From: Streptomyces sp. NRRL F-4489
Lineage (GTDB): Bacteria; Actinomycetota; Actinomycetes; Streptomycetales; Streptomycetaceae
Direction: 5' to 3'
NCBI RefSeq assembly: GCF_001509485.1
Contig: NZ_LLZI01000032.1
Span: forward strand, 1 to 15,017
Length of the DNA stretch: 15,017 nucleotides
This document shows positions 6,512 through 14,086 of this stretch, piece by piece; position 1 is the first letter of the stretch, and each line of letters begins with the position of its first letter. A program made the position numbers and the translations under genes. Below the pieces are notes generated by a model. That model made no database searches. It was not told the origin of the DNA and saw only the letters and a list, made by a program, of their open reading frames with translations.

Positions 6512-9500
6512 ATGGGGGGCGTGACCGATGCACCCGAGGCCGCCGGGCCGCTCCCGGGGCCGGAGAACACCACCACCGACCGCGGCCGGCTGCGCCGAGT
6601 GCCGTCCGGGCCCGCCGCCCCGCCCGGCGCCTATCTGCGCTATCCGCACCTGCACGGCGATCTGCTGTGCTTCGCGGCCGAGGACGACCTGTGGCTGGCG
6701 CCGCTGGCGCCGGACGGCGGGGAGCCGGGCCGGGCCTGGCGGCTGACCGTGGACCGGACCCGGGTCGGGCACCCGCGGTTCTCCCCGGACGGCTCGCAGA
6801 TCGCGTTCACCACCTGGCGCAGCCTCGACCCGGAGATCCACCTCGTCCCGGTGGCGGGCGGGCCGGCCCGGCAGCTGACGTACTGGGGCGGTACGGACGC
6901 GCGGGTCTGCGGCTGGACGCCGCCGGACGGCGAGGGGCATACGCACATCCTCGCGGTGTCCTCGCACGGCCAGCCGTTCGCGCACTACTCGTGGGCGTAC
7001 AACGTGCCGGCCGAGGGCGGGCCCGGCGGGCAGCTGCCGTGGGGGCCGGTCTCCGACATCGCGGTGGGCGAGGTCGGCGGGGAGCGGCGGACGCTGCTGC
7101 TGACCGGCAAACCACCGCACGAGCCGGCGTCCTGGAAGCGCTACCGCGGCGGCGCGATGGGCCGGATGTGGCTGCACGGCACCCGGCTGCTGCCGGATCT
7201 GCGCGGGCATCTGGACGCGGTGATGTTCGCCGGCGGGCGGATCGCGTTCCTCTCCGACCACGAGGGCGTCGGGAACGTCTACTCGTGCCGGCCGGACGGC
7301 ACCGATCTGCGCCGCCACAGCGACCACGCCGACTTCTACGCCCGGCACGCCTCGACGGACGGCTCCCGGATCGTCTACCAGTGCGCGGGCGACCTGTGGC
7401 TGATCGACGACCTGTCGCCGGACGCGGTGCCGCGCAGGCTCGCGGTGACCCTGGGCGGCCCGCGCGCCGGGCGCCGCCCGTACCAGGTGCCGGCCGCCTC
7501 GCACGTCACCGGGCTCGCGGTGGACGCCACCGGCCGGGCCAGCGCGGTCGGCGTGCGCGGCAGCCTGTACTGGCTCACCCACCGCGACGGCCCGGCCCGC
7601 ACGCTGCACGACCGGCCGGGCGTCCGGGTGCGGCTGCCGGTGATGCTGGGCGCCACCGGGCGGCTGGCGTACGTCACGGACGCCGAGGGCGAGGACGCGG
7701 TGGAGATCGCGGACCTGCCGCGGGCCAGCGGTCCGGGCACCCCGCGCCGGCTGGCGGCCGGGGCGCTGGGCCGGGTCCACGAGCTGGTGTCGGCGCCGGA
7801 CGGCGAGCGGCTGGCGGTGGCCACCCACGACGGGCGGCTGCTGCTGGTGGACGCCGGGGAGCCGGACGCGACCGGCGAGGTGGAGCCGGCGGACGGCGGG
7901 TCGGCGGAGGGCGCGGGCGCGCCGGTGACCGAGCTGGACCGGTCCCGCAACGGCCCGGTCCGCGACCTCGCCTTCTCCCCCGACTCCCGCTGGCTGACCT
8001 GGTCGCATCCGGGCATCGGCCGCTCGCTGCGGAAGATCCGGATGGCGCGGCTGTCCGACGGGCACCTGGTGGATGTCACCAACGGCCGCTTCGAGGACGA
8101 GCAGCCGGTGTTCACCCGGGACGGCCGCTATCTGGCGTTCCTGTCCTGGCGCGGTTTCGACCCGGTCTACGACGTGCACACCGGCGACCTGTCGTTCCCG
8201 CTGGGCTGCCGCCCGTACCTCGTCCCGCTGTCGTCCGCGACGCCGTCGCCGTTCGCGCTGTCCCCGGAGGGGCGGCCGGCGGCCGGCGGGCTGGACCCGG
8301 ACGCGAACCCGCCGCCGGCGGAGGGGCCGGTGCTGGTGGAGGTGGAGGGGCTGGAGAACCGCGTCACGCCGTTCCCCGTCCCGGCGTCCAAGTACTCCTC
8401 GCTCCAGCCGGTCAGCGGCGGCGGGCTGGTGTGGCTGCGCTGGCCGATCTCCGGCGCGCTGGGCGAGACGTTCGCCAACCCGGCCGACACCTCCGGCCGC
8501 CCCACCCTGGAGCACTTCGATCTGACCAAGGCGCGCCGCACCGAACTCACCAGCTCCCTGGACGGGTTCGCGCTCAGCGGCGACGGCACCCGGCTGGTCG
8601 TCAACGACGAGGGCGAGCTGCGCGCGGTCCCGGCGACCGAGCCGGCCGACCTCGACACCACCGTCTACCTCGACCTGCGGCGGATCCTGCACGAGGTCGA
8701 CCCGGGCGCGGAGTGGCGGCAGGCGTTCGAGGAGGCGGGCCGGATCGTCCGGGCGTACTTCTGGGACCCCAAGCTGTGCGGGATCGACTGGGACGGCGTA
8801 CTGGCGCAGTACCGTCCGCTGCTGGAACGGGTCGCCACCCCCGACGAGTTCGCCGATCTGCTCCGCGAGGTGCTGGGCGAGCTGGGCACCTCGCACGCCT
8901 ACGTCACCGGCGCGCGGCGCAACGAGGGCCCGCCGCACTACCAGCGCCCGATCGGCCTGCTCGGCGCCAACTTCGTACGCCGGGACGGCCGCTGGGTGGT
9001 CAAGCGGATCCTGCCCGGCGAGTCCTCGGACTCCAAGGCCCGCTCGCCGCTGGCCGGCACCGGCGTCCGGGAGGGCAGCGCGCTGACCCATGTCGACGGG
9101 CGGCCGGTCGATCCGGTGACCGGTCCGTACCCGCTGCTGGCGGCGGCCGGCGGGACGACGGTGGAGCTGACCTTCGCGCCGCCGGAGAACGGGGACAACG
9201 GGGGCACCGGGGAGGGCGCGGCGGACGGGGAGCCCGCGGCGCCCGGCAACGGGCACGCCCGGCGGGTCGCGGTGGTCCCGCTGATCGACGAGCGGCCGCT
9301 GCGCTACCAGGACTGGGTGGCCAAACGGCGGGCCGTGGTACGGGAGTTGAGCGGCGGCCGGTGCGGCTATCTGCACATCCCCGACATGGGCGGTTCGGGC
9401 TGGGCGCAGTTCAACCGCGATCTGCGGCGCGAGATGGCGATGCCGGCCCTGATCGTGGACGTCCGCGGCAACGCCGGCGGCAACATCTCCGAGCTGGTCA

Positions 9501-9991
9501 TCGAGAAGCTGACCCGGTCCATCATGGGCTGGGACCTGACCCGGGACGCCGAGCCGGTGTCGTACACCAGCAACGCGCCGCGCGGCCCGGTGGTCGCGGT
9601 CGCGGACGAGATGACCTCGTCCGACGGCGACATGATCACCGCGGCGTTCAAGCTGCTGGGCATCGGGCCGGTCGTCGGCATGCGGACGTGGGGCGGGGTG
9701 GTCGGGATGACCGGCCGGCACCGGCTCGCGGACGGCACCGCGATCACCGTCCCGATGAACGCCGCGTGGTTCCGGCTCTACGGCTGGGGCGTGGAGAACC
9801 ACGGTGTGGACGTGGACATCGAGGCGCTGCGCTCCCCGCTGCACTGGGCGGAGGGCCGCCATCCGCAGCTGGGCGTGGCGGTGCGCACCGCGCTGGAGCT
9901 GCTGGACCGGCACCCGGCGGCGACCCCGCCGGACCTCTCGGACGTCCCGGACCGGCGGCGGCCCGCGCTGCCGCCGCGGGGCGGCGACTGA
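6512..9991 (+). CDS. Tricorn protease homologue (S41 family peptidase)
   Basis: This very large (1159 aa) cytosolic serine protease is of the tricorn type, which trims peptides released by the proteasome and other proteases. Domains by analogy with the Thermoplasma enzyme are a first propeller of WD/TolB-like blades (about 40-340), a second propeller (about 345-690), a C1 helical part, a PDZ domain (about 800-915) and a C2 catalytic domain. The catalytic residues are present: S794-H795 in LGTSHAYV, nucleophile Ser1037 followed by Asp1038 in MTSSDGD, and Glu1095 in GWGVENHG. The 58-residue gap between Ser1037 and Glu1095 equals that of Thermoplasma S965 and E1023. Gly/Glu-rich insertions occur near 450-475 and 890-917. 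The start is uncertain: ATG 6512 is used, GTG 6521 and TTG 6485 are alternatives, and none has a well-spaced ribosome site. Tricorn is known from Streptomyces coelicolor. Confidence 0.93.
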   Translation: MGGVTDAPEAAGPLPGPENTTTDRGRLRRVPSGPAAPPGAYLRYPHLHGDLLCFAAEDDLWLAPLAPDGGEPGRAWRLTVDRTRVGHPRFSPDGSQIAFTTWRSLDPEIHLVPVAGGPARQLTYWGGTDARVCGWTPPDGEGHTHILAVSSHGQPFAHYSWAYNVPAEGGPGGQLPWGPVSDIAVGEVGGERRTLLLTGKPPHEPASWKRYRGGAMGRMWLHGTRLLPDLRGHLDAVMFAGGRIAFLSDHEGVGNVYSCRPDGTDLRRHSDHADFYARHASTDGSRIVYQCAGDLWLIDDLSPDAVPRRLAVTLGGPRAGRRPYQVPAASHVTGLAVDATGRASAVGVRGSLYWLTHRDGPARTLHDRPGVRVRLPVMLGATGRLAYVTDAEGEDAVEIADLPRASGPGTPRRLAAGALGRVHELVSAPDGERLAVATHDGRLLLVDAGEPDATGEVEPADGGSAEGAGAPVTELDRSRNGPVRDLAFSPDSRWLTWSHPGIGRSLRKIRMARLSDGHLVDVTNGRFEDEQPVFTRDGRYLAFLSWRGFDPVYDVHTGDLSFPLGCRPYLVPLSSATPSPFALSPEGRPAAGGLDPDANPPPAEGPVLVEVEGLENRVTPFPVPASKYSSLQPVSGGGLVWLRWPISGALGETFANPADTSGRPTLEHFDLTKARRTELTSSLDGFALSGDGTRLVVNDEGELRAVPATEPADLDTTVYLDLRRILHEVDPGAEWRQAFEEAGRIVRAYFWDPKLCGIDWDGVLAQYRPLLERVATPDEFADLLREVLGELGTSHAYVTGARRNEGPPHYQRPIGLLGANFVRRDGRWVVKRILPGESSDSKARSPLAGTGVREGSALTHVDGRPVDPVTGPYPLLAAAGGTTVELTFAPPENGDNGGTGEGAADGEPAAPGNGHARRVAVVPLIDERPLRYQDWVAKRRAVVRELSGGRCGYLHIPDMGGSGWAQFNRDLRREMAMPALIVDVRGNAGGNISELVIEKLTRSIMGWDLTRDAEPVSYTSNAPRGPVVAVADEMTSSDGDMITAAFKLLGIGPVVGMRTWGGVVGMTGRHRLADGTAITVPMNAAWFRLYGWGVENHGVDVDIEALRSPLHWAEGRHPQLGVAVRTALELLDRHPAATPPDLSDVPDRRRPALPPRGGD

Positions 9992-10007
9992 CCGGGCGGG
10001 ACCAGGC

Positions 10008-10040
10008 CGCCAACGGGCCGGGGGTGCCGGCCCGTTGGCG
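10008..10040 (+). terminator. Strong hairpin after the tricorn gene
   Basis: A perfect 14-bp stem, from CGCCAACGGGCCGG to its complement, encloses a GGGTG loop and starts 17 bp after the stop codon. An alternative pairing of GGGGGTG with the downstream CACCCCC is possible. It is the obvious end of the P450-tricorn transcript. Confidence 0.75.
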
Positions 10041-10067
10041 CGCACCCCCGGCCCGTATCCGTACGCA

Positions 10068-10109
10068 CGCGGAAGGGGCGCACCCGGTATCCGGATGCGC
10101 CCCTCCGCG
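10068..10109. terminator. Second strong hairpin, between convergent genes
   Basis: CGCGGA-A-GGGGCGCA pairs with TGCGCCCC-TCCGCG (14 pairs, one bulged A), and the loop contains CCGG-TAT-CCGG, which can extend the stem. It lies 27 bp past the end of the minus-strand gene ending at 10136 and beyond the first hairpin for the tricorn gene. It is probably the terminator of the minus-strand gene and may work in both directions. Confidence 0.65.
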
Positions 10110-10135
10110 AGGACGACCTCCACGCGGTGGACGCG

Positions 10136-10339
10136 TCAGCTCTGGTAGCGGTCCTCGGCGTCGTCCATCGCCTGCTGACCGCGCTCGCGGGCCTGCTGGC
10201 CGCGCTCCTGCGCCTGCTTACCGCGCTCCTGGCCCTGCTGGCGGCCGCGCTCGCCGCGCTCCTGACCCTGCTGGGCCCGCCGCTTGGCCTCGTCCTTGAG
10301 CTGCTGCGCCTTGTCCTTGAACTGGTCTTCGATGCCCAT
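10136..10339 (-). CDS. Small hydrophilic Gln/Arg/Glu-rich heptad-repeat protein, unknown function
   Basis: This is a 67-aa protein with AGGAG at 10348-10352, eight bases before the ATG at 10339; that decides the start against a longer frame reaching 10390. The N-terminus (MGIEDQFKDKAQQLKDEAKR) is amphipathic and recalls small CsbD-like stress proteins, though I cannot assign it to that family. Residues 22-57 are almost only Gln, Arg, Gly, Glu and Ala, ending in three 7-residue units (QERGKQA, QERGQQA, RERGQQA). No membrane segment, signal or cysteine is present; the protein is probably disordered or helical when bound. Upstream, 10385-10435 is the most AT-rich stretch nearby and probably carries the promoter. 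The gene stands alone, between strong hairpins. Confidence 0.75.
   Translation of the reverse strand: MGIEDQFKDKAQQLKDEAKRRAQQGQERGERGRQQGQERGKQAQERGQQARERGQQAMDDAEDRYQS
10169..10231 (-). repeat. Three 21-bp in-frame repeats encoding 7-residue units
   Basis: On the minus strand, three consecutive 21-bp units share the core GAGCGCGG and CAGCAGGC or AAGCAGGC and encode QERGKQA, QERGQQA and RERGQQA. Because the unit is a multiple of three, copy number can change without breaking the frame. Confidence 0.75.
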
Positions 10340-10470
10340 GCTGTTCACTCCTGTGGGGGTGTTGGGGATCGGGCTCGATAAGCGTGACACGAACCGACAT
10401 TCGTCGCATTTCGATCACAATCGGGCACAGTGTGTGACCGCGGGCCGGGGGGCAGCCGGCCGCGACCCCG

Positions 10471-10494
10471 GGGGCGGACCGTCAAGGCCGCCCC
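10471..10494 (-). terminator. Hairpin after the BVMO operon
   Basis: GGGGCGG (10471-10477) pairs with CCGCCCC (10488-10494), and inner CC/GG pairs close the loop with one bulged base. It lies 16 bp beyond the stop codon of the last operon gene, so it is the likely terminator of the monooxygenase-hydrolase-SDR transcript. Confidence 0.5.
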
Positions 10495-10509
10495 GCCCCT
10501 TCCGCCCCC

Positions 10510-11388
10510 CTAGCGATTCATCCGGGCCTTCTCGTCCGCCTCGCCGCCCGCGCCGACCAGCCCGGCCCGGAACCCGTCGAGCCGGTCCCCGAACCGCCGC
10601 ATCTCGCGCTGCCCCACCGTCCCGATCAGCGACGGCAGAGAGCCGCGCACCGACTGCATCCCGCGCAGCCACCACTGCCCGTAGACGTGCGCCGAGCGGC
10701 GCTCGATCCCGGCCACCAGGCGGTCCACGGCCGGACCCAGCGGATAGGTCTTGTTGGACGGCCAGGGCAGCCGGGCGCGCAGCTCCCGCATCAGGTCCTC
10801 GCGGTCCGCGCCGCGCACCATGTCGGTATCGGTCCAGCTCAGATAGCCGACCCCGACCCGTACGCCCTTGTGCCCGACCTCGGCCCGCAGGCAGTGCGCG
10901 AACGCCTCCACGCCCGACTTGGAGGCGCAGTACGCGCTCAGCATCGGCGCCGGGGTGATCGCCGCGAGCGAGGCGATCTGGAGGAAGTAGCCGCGCGACT
11001 CGGTGAGCACCGGCAGGAACGCCCGCCCGGTGACCGCGCTGCCGATCAGATTGACCTCGATGACCCGCCGCCAGGCCACCGGGTCGGAGTCGATGAACGG
11101 GCCGCCGGTCGCCACCCCGGCGTTGGCGACCACCACATCGACCTTCCCGAAGCGGAGTTTGACCTCCGCGGCGACCCGCGTCATCGCCTCGTGGTCGGTG
11201 ACGTCGGCGTGCCAGTGGTGGGCCGGGCCGTGCAACGAGGCCGCCACCTCGCGCAGTTCGTCCGGCTCCAGGCCGACCAGCGCCAGCGTGGCGCCACGCG
11301 CCGAGAGCTTGCGCGCCAGCAGCGCCCCGACGCCGCGCGCGGCGCCGGTGACGACCACCACCTGTCCGTCCAGCCTGCTTCCGTTCAC
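10510..11388 (-). CDS. Short-chain dehydrogenase/reductase, third gene of BVMO operon
   Basis: This 292-aa SDR is longer at the C-terminus than a classical one. TGAARGVG (14-21) binds the cofactor and Asp62 in ADVTD follows strand 4; NAG is at 89-91. The catalytic triad is Ser140 (IASL), Tyr153 and Lys157 (AYCASK). The last 60 residues (QWWLRGMQSVRGSLPSLIG onward) are basic and hydrophobic, as in mycobacterial SDRs of the Rv3085 type, and may touch membrane or lipid. The start is GTG 11388, with GGAGGAGG just upstream. It overlaps the hydrolase stop by 4 nt (GTGA), so translation is coupled. The longer frame to 11949 is only an antisense-like extension through the hydrolase gene. Its probable role is to interconvert an alcohol and ketone, either feeding the monooxygenase or oxidising the alcohol released after ester cleavage. 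Confidence 0.93.
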   Translation of the reverse strand: MNGSRLDGQVVVVTGAARGVGALLARKLSARGATLALVGLEPDELREVAASLHGPAHHWHADVTDHEAMTRVAAEVKLRFGKVDVVVANAGVATGGPFIDSDPVAWRRVIEVNLIGSAVTGRAFLPVLTESRGYFLQIASLAAITPAPMLSAYCASKSGVEAFAHCLRAEVGHKGVRVGVGYLSWTDTDMVRGADREDLMRELRARLPWPSNKTYPLGPAVDRLVAGIERRSAHVYGQWWLRGMQSVRGSLPSLIGTVGQREMRRFGDRLDGFRAGLVGAGGEADEKARMNR

Positions 11389-12374
11389 GCCGCCTCCTCC
11401 TCGTTGTCGCGCCGCTGCTCGGCGGCTCGCTGCCGGCCCGCCGTCTTCCGCTCGTCCGCCGGGGCCGGCGCCAGGTGGTCGCGGACCAGCTCCCGCAGCC
11501 GCCCGGCGACGGTGTCCGGGTCCTCGATGGGCGTCATATGACCCAGGCCCGGCAGTTCGGTCAGGCCCGCGCAGTGCGGCAGGACGGACGCCAGCCGCCG
11601 GGCGAGCACGAGCGGGGTGAGCCGGTCGGCGGTGCCGCACAGCACCGCAGTCGGCACCGCCAGCCGGCTCGCGCCCCGGGTGAGTTCCAGGTCGTGCAGC
11701 ACCCGGCCCCAGCGGGCCCGTACGCCGGGCGGGCAGGCGTGCACGATCCGCGCGCACGCCTCGATCTGCTCGGCGGTCGCCCCGGGGCCCATCGTGGCGT
11801 AGCGCAGCGCCCACCGGGCGGGCGGGCTGACCGGGCCGAGCGGGGCGCGGGAACCCAGCAGCAGCCGGTGCGCCCGGCGGCGGGCGCCGGGGGTCGGCAG
11901 CGGGAAGACCCGGGCCTCGGCCGGCAGATCGGCGCTGCCGGTCGAGCACAGCAGCACGGCCGCGGCCCGGGCGCGCAGCTCCGGCCGCTCCGCCGCCGCC
12001 ATGATCGTCATCCCGCCCATGGAGTGCCCGCCGATGACCGCCCGTTCACCGGGCGCGAGGGTCTGCTCCAGGATGGCGACCAGATCGTCCGCGAGCGCGT
12101 GGGTGCTGTATCCGGCGGGCCGTACGGCCGGGCTGCGCCCGTGCCCCCGCTGGTCGTAGACGATGACCCGGTGGTCGGCGGCCAGGTCCCGGACGACCGG
12201 CGCCCAGAAGGCCGTCGAGCACGTCCAGCCGTGCGCCAGCACCACCGCCGGCGCGCCCTCCGGCCCGTGCACCTCGGCGTACAGCGCCGAACCGTCCGCC
12301 GACGTGACGCCGACCGAATGGCGCGGCACCGGCGGCGCGTACCGCCCCCGGACGACATGCGGCACGCCCCTCAT
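11385..12374 (-). CDS. Alpha/beta hydrolase (esterase), second gene of BVMO operon
   Basis: This 329-aa cytosolic hydrolase has a complete triad: Ser118 in GGHSMGG, Asp250 in CGTADRLTP and His279 in GLGHMTP. The oxyanion-hole motif is AHGW (47-50), and YDQRGHGRS (73-81) is typical of the fold. A cap region lies at about 150-235. The last 25 residues are charged (Arg/Glu/Gln) and probably unstructured. ATG 12374 has GAGGAGG seven bases upstream and overlaps the monooxygenase stop by 4 nt (ATGA); its own stop overlaps the SDR start. In this context it most likely cleaves the ester or lactone made by the Baeyer-Villiger monooxygenase. That assignment is inference from operon position, comparable to the lipR position in the mymA operon, although lipR itself is of the hormone-sensitive-lipase type. 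Substrate chain length cannot be told. Confidence 0.93.
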   Translation of the reverse strand: MRGVPHVVRGRYAPPVPRHSVGVTSADGSALYAEVHGPEGAPAVVLAHGWTCSTAFWAPVVRDLAADHRVIVYDQRGHGRSPAVRPAGYSTHALADDLVAILEQTLAPGERAVIGGHSMGGMTIMAAAERPELRARAAAVLLCSTGSADLPAEARVFPLPTPGARRRAHRLLLGSRAPLGPVSPPARWALRYATMGPGATAEQIEACARIVHACPPGVRARWGRVLHDLELTRGASRLAVPTAVLCGTADRLTPLVLARRLASVLPHCAGLTELPGLGHMTPIEDPDTVAGRLRELVRDHLAPAPADERKTAGRQRAAEQRRDNEEEAA

Positions 12375-13909
12375 ACCGCCACCTCCTCGGCCGCGACCCG
12401 ACCCCCGGCACCAGCGTCCGGCGTACTGCCCCCCGGCGGCCGAATCAGCTCATACTCCGCCAGATCCACCTGCCGCGTCACCCGCCGGAACTCCGCGGTC
12501 GTCCCCGGCCACACCGTCGTATTCCGCCCATTGGCGTCCAGATACCAGCTGTCGCAGCCACCCGTGTTCCACACCGTCCGCGTCATCCGCTCCTGCACCC
12601 CGCGGGTCCACTCGTCCACCGCGGACTGCCGGGCGTCCAGCGCGATCCGGCCGCCGAGGATGTCGAGCTGGCGCAGGTAGTCGACCATGTAGTTCAGCTG
12701 GGCCTCGATGATCAGGATCATCGAGCTGTTCCCGAGGCCGGTGTTCGGCCCGATGATGGTGAGGAAGTTGGGGAAGCCGGCCGCGCTGGAGCCGCGCAGC
12801 GCCGCCATCCCGTCCTTCCACTCCTCGGCCAGGGTGGTGCCGCGCGCGCCGGTGACCCGGTGGCCGATCGGCATATCGGTGACGTGGAAGCCGGTGCCGA
12901 AGATGATCGCGTCCGCCTCGGCCTCGGTGCCGTCCGCGGCGACCAGGACGTTCCCCCGGATCTCCCGCAGCCCGGAGGTCACCACGTCCACATTGGGCCG
13001 GGCCAGCGCCGGGTACCAGCTGTTGGAGAGCAGGATCCGCTTGCAGCCGATGCGGTAGTCGGGCGTCAGCCGCGCCCGCAGCCCCGGATCCTTGATCGCC
13101 TTGCGCATATGAGCCTTGGCGAGCGCCTCGATCAGCCCCAGCTCGTTCGGCCGCTTCGTGAACGCACTCACCTGCAACTCCCGCACCGCCCATAGCAGTT
13201 GCCGCCGCAGCGCCCGCGTCGCCGGCACCTTGGTGTGCAGCCACCGCTCCACCCCGCTGATCCGCCGGTCGGCGCGCGGCATCACCCACGGCGGGGTCCG
13301 CTGGAAGACCGTCAGCCGGCCGACCTGCGGCTGGATCGCGGGCACGATCTGGATCGCCGAGGCGCCCGTACCGACCATGGCGACGCGCTTGCCCCGCAGG
13401 TCGTAGTCGTGGTCCCAGCGCGCGGAGTGGAAGACCTTGCCGGGGAAGTCCGCCAGCCCCGGCACATCCGGAATCTGCGGATCGGACAGCGGCCCGGTAG
13501 CGGACACCACCACATCAGCGGTGAGCGACCCACTCGCCGTATCGATCTCCCACCACACCCGCTCCCCGTTCCACCGCATCGCCGTCACTTCCGAGTTCAG
13601 GCGCAGATGCGGCCGCAGTCCGAAGGTGTCCGCCACCCGCTCCAGGTACGCGCGGATGTGCGGCTGCCCGCTGAAGTTGCGCGGCCATTCCGGATTGGGC
13701 GCGAACGAGAACGAGTACAGGTGCGAGGGCACGTCGCAGGCGCAGCCGGGATAGCTGTTGTCGCGCCAGGTGCCGCCCACCGCGTCCGCCCGTTCCAGGA
13801 CCACGAAGTCCGTGATGCCCGCGCGCCGCAGCCGTACGGCGGCGCCCAGGCCCCCGAAGCCCGATCCGATCACCGCCACCCGTACATGCCGCTGCCCGTC
13901 GTCGGCCAT
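12371..13909 (-). CDS. Baeyer-Villiger-type flavin monooxygenase, first gene of operon
   Basis: This 512-aa FAD- and NADPH-dependent enzyme inserts oxygen next to a ketone to give an ester or lactone. FAD binding is shown by GSGFGG (15-20) and VVLERADAVGGTWRDN (36-51). The Baeyer-Villiger fingerprint FxGxxxHxxxW(D) is exact: FPGKVFHSARWD (155-166). The NADPH fold has GTGASA (180-185), and a late IIFGTGFHVTD (335-345) is typical. The length fits mycobacterial MymA/EthA-type enzymes (about 490-500). ATG 13909 has GGGAGG seven bases upstream; the frame from 13978 starts in the promoter region and is less likely. It leads a coupled three-gene operon divergent from a MerR regulator. Order and types match Rv3083-Rv3084-Rv3085. 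The natural substrate (long-chain ketone, steroid or secondary metabolite) cannot be read from sequence. Confidence 0.95.
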   Translation of the reverse strand: MADDGQRHVRVAVIGSGFGGLGAAVRLRRAGITDFVVLERADAVGGTWRDNSYPGCACDVPSHLYSFSFAPNPEWPRNFSGQPHIRAYLERVADTFGLRPHLRLNSEVTAMRWNGERVWWEIDTASGSLTADVVVSATGPLSDPQIPDVPGLADFPGKVFHSARWDHDYDLRGKRVAMVGTGASAIQIVPAIQPQVGRLTVFQRTPPWVMPRADRRISGVERWLHTKVPATRALRRQLLWAVRELQVSAFTKRPNELGLIEALAKAHMRKAIKDPGLRARLTPDYRIGCKRILLSNSWYPALARPNVDVVTSGLREIRGNVLVAADGTEAEADAIIFGTGFHVTDMPIGHRVTGARGTTLAEEWKDGMAALRGSSAAGFPNFLTIIGPNTGLGNSSMILIIEAQLNYMVDYLRQLDILGGRIALDARQSAVDEWTRGVQERMTRTVWNTGGCDSWYLDANGRNTTVWPGTTAEFRRVTRQVDLAEYELIRPPGGSTPDAGAGGRVAAEEVAV

Positions 13910-13963
13910 GCCGCCACCTCCCGAGTCGACACTCCACCGTCCGCCGATCGCGCCAGCAATCAC

Positions 13964-14017
13964 TGGCACGATTGGCACGGTTGGAGCGTAGGCCAGTCCC
14001 GTACCGAGCGGTAGGGG
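13964..14017. promoter_or_regulatory. Candidate MerR operator region between divergent genes
   Basis: In the 177-bp gap I see two kinds of symmetry. TGGCACGAT-TGGCACGGT-TGG (13964-13984) is a 9-bp direct repeat, and GCCAG/CTGGC flank its left side (13952-13967). CCCGTACCG-AG-CGGTAGGGG (13998-14017) is a 20-bp palindrome with one mismatched pair, and its core TACCGAGCGGTA is perfect. MerR regulators usually bind such dyads inside promoters with long spacers. A perfect CCGGCGCCGG (14019-14028) follows. I could not place a convincing -35/-10 pair for the operon. Confidence 0.45.
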
Positions 14018-14074
14018 TCCGGCGCCGGCAAGTTACCTCCGGTCACCCCGCACACCCGTCCGCACCGCCCCGCA

Positions 14075-14080
14075 TAGGCT
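14075..14080 (+). promoter_or_regulatory. Possible -10 element of a leaderless MerR transcript
   Basis: TAGGCT fits the TANNNT pattern of the main actinobacterial sigma factor and ends six bases before the GTG start at 14087. Transcription would start at or almost at the first codon. No ribosome site precedes that GTG, which agrees with a leaderless mRNA. No good -35 is visible. Confidence 0.4.
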
Positions 14081-14086
14081 GACCCC

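Noticed and set aside
5171..10123. 1650-codon open frame on the minus strand opposite P450 and tricorn
   Set aside because: It is a GC-skew shadow: low-complexity Arg/Pro/Ala/Gly/Val/Gln sequence without domains, fully antisense to two well-supported genes.
5740..10299. 1519-codon plus-strand frame overlapping P450, tricorn and the small repeat gene
   Set aside because: Same-strand shadow in another frame of the real genes; the translation is Arg/Ala/Gly-rich with no motif.
11389..11949. N-terminal extension of the operon SDR
   Set aside because: The extension runs through the hydrolase gene in another frame and lacks family features; the GTG at 11388 has a strong ribosome site and an SDR-type N-terminus.
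13910..13978. 23-residue N-terminal extension of the monooxygenase
   Set aside because: The ATG at 13909 has an excellent ribosome site, and the extension covers candidate operator repeats.
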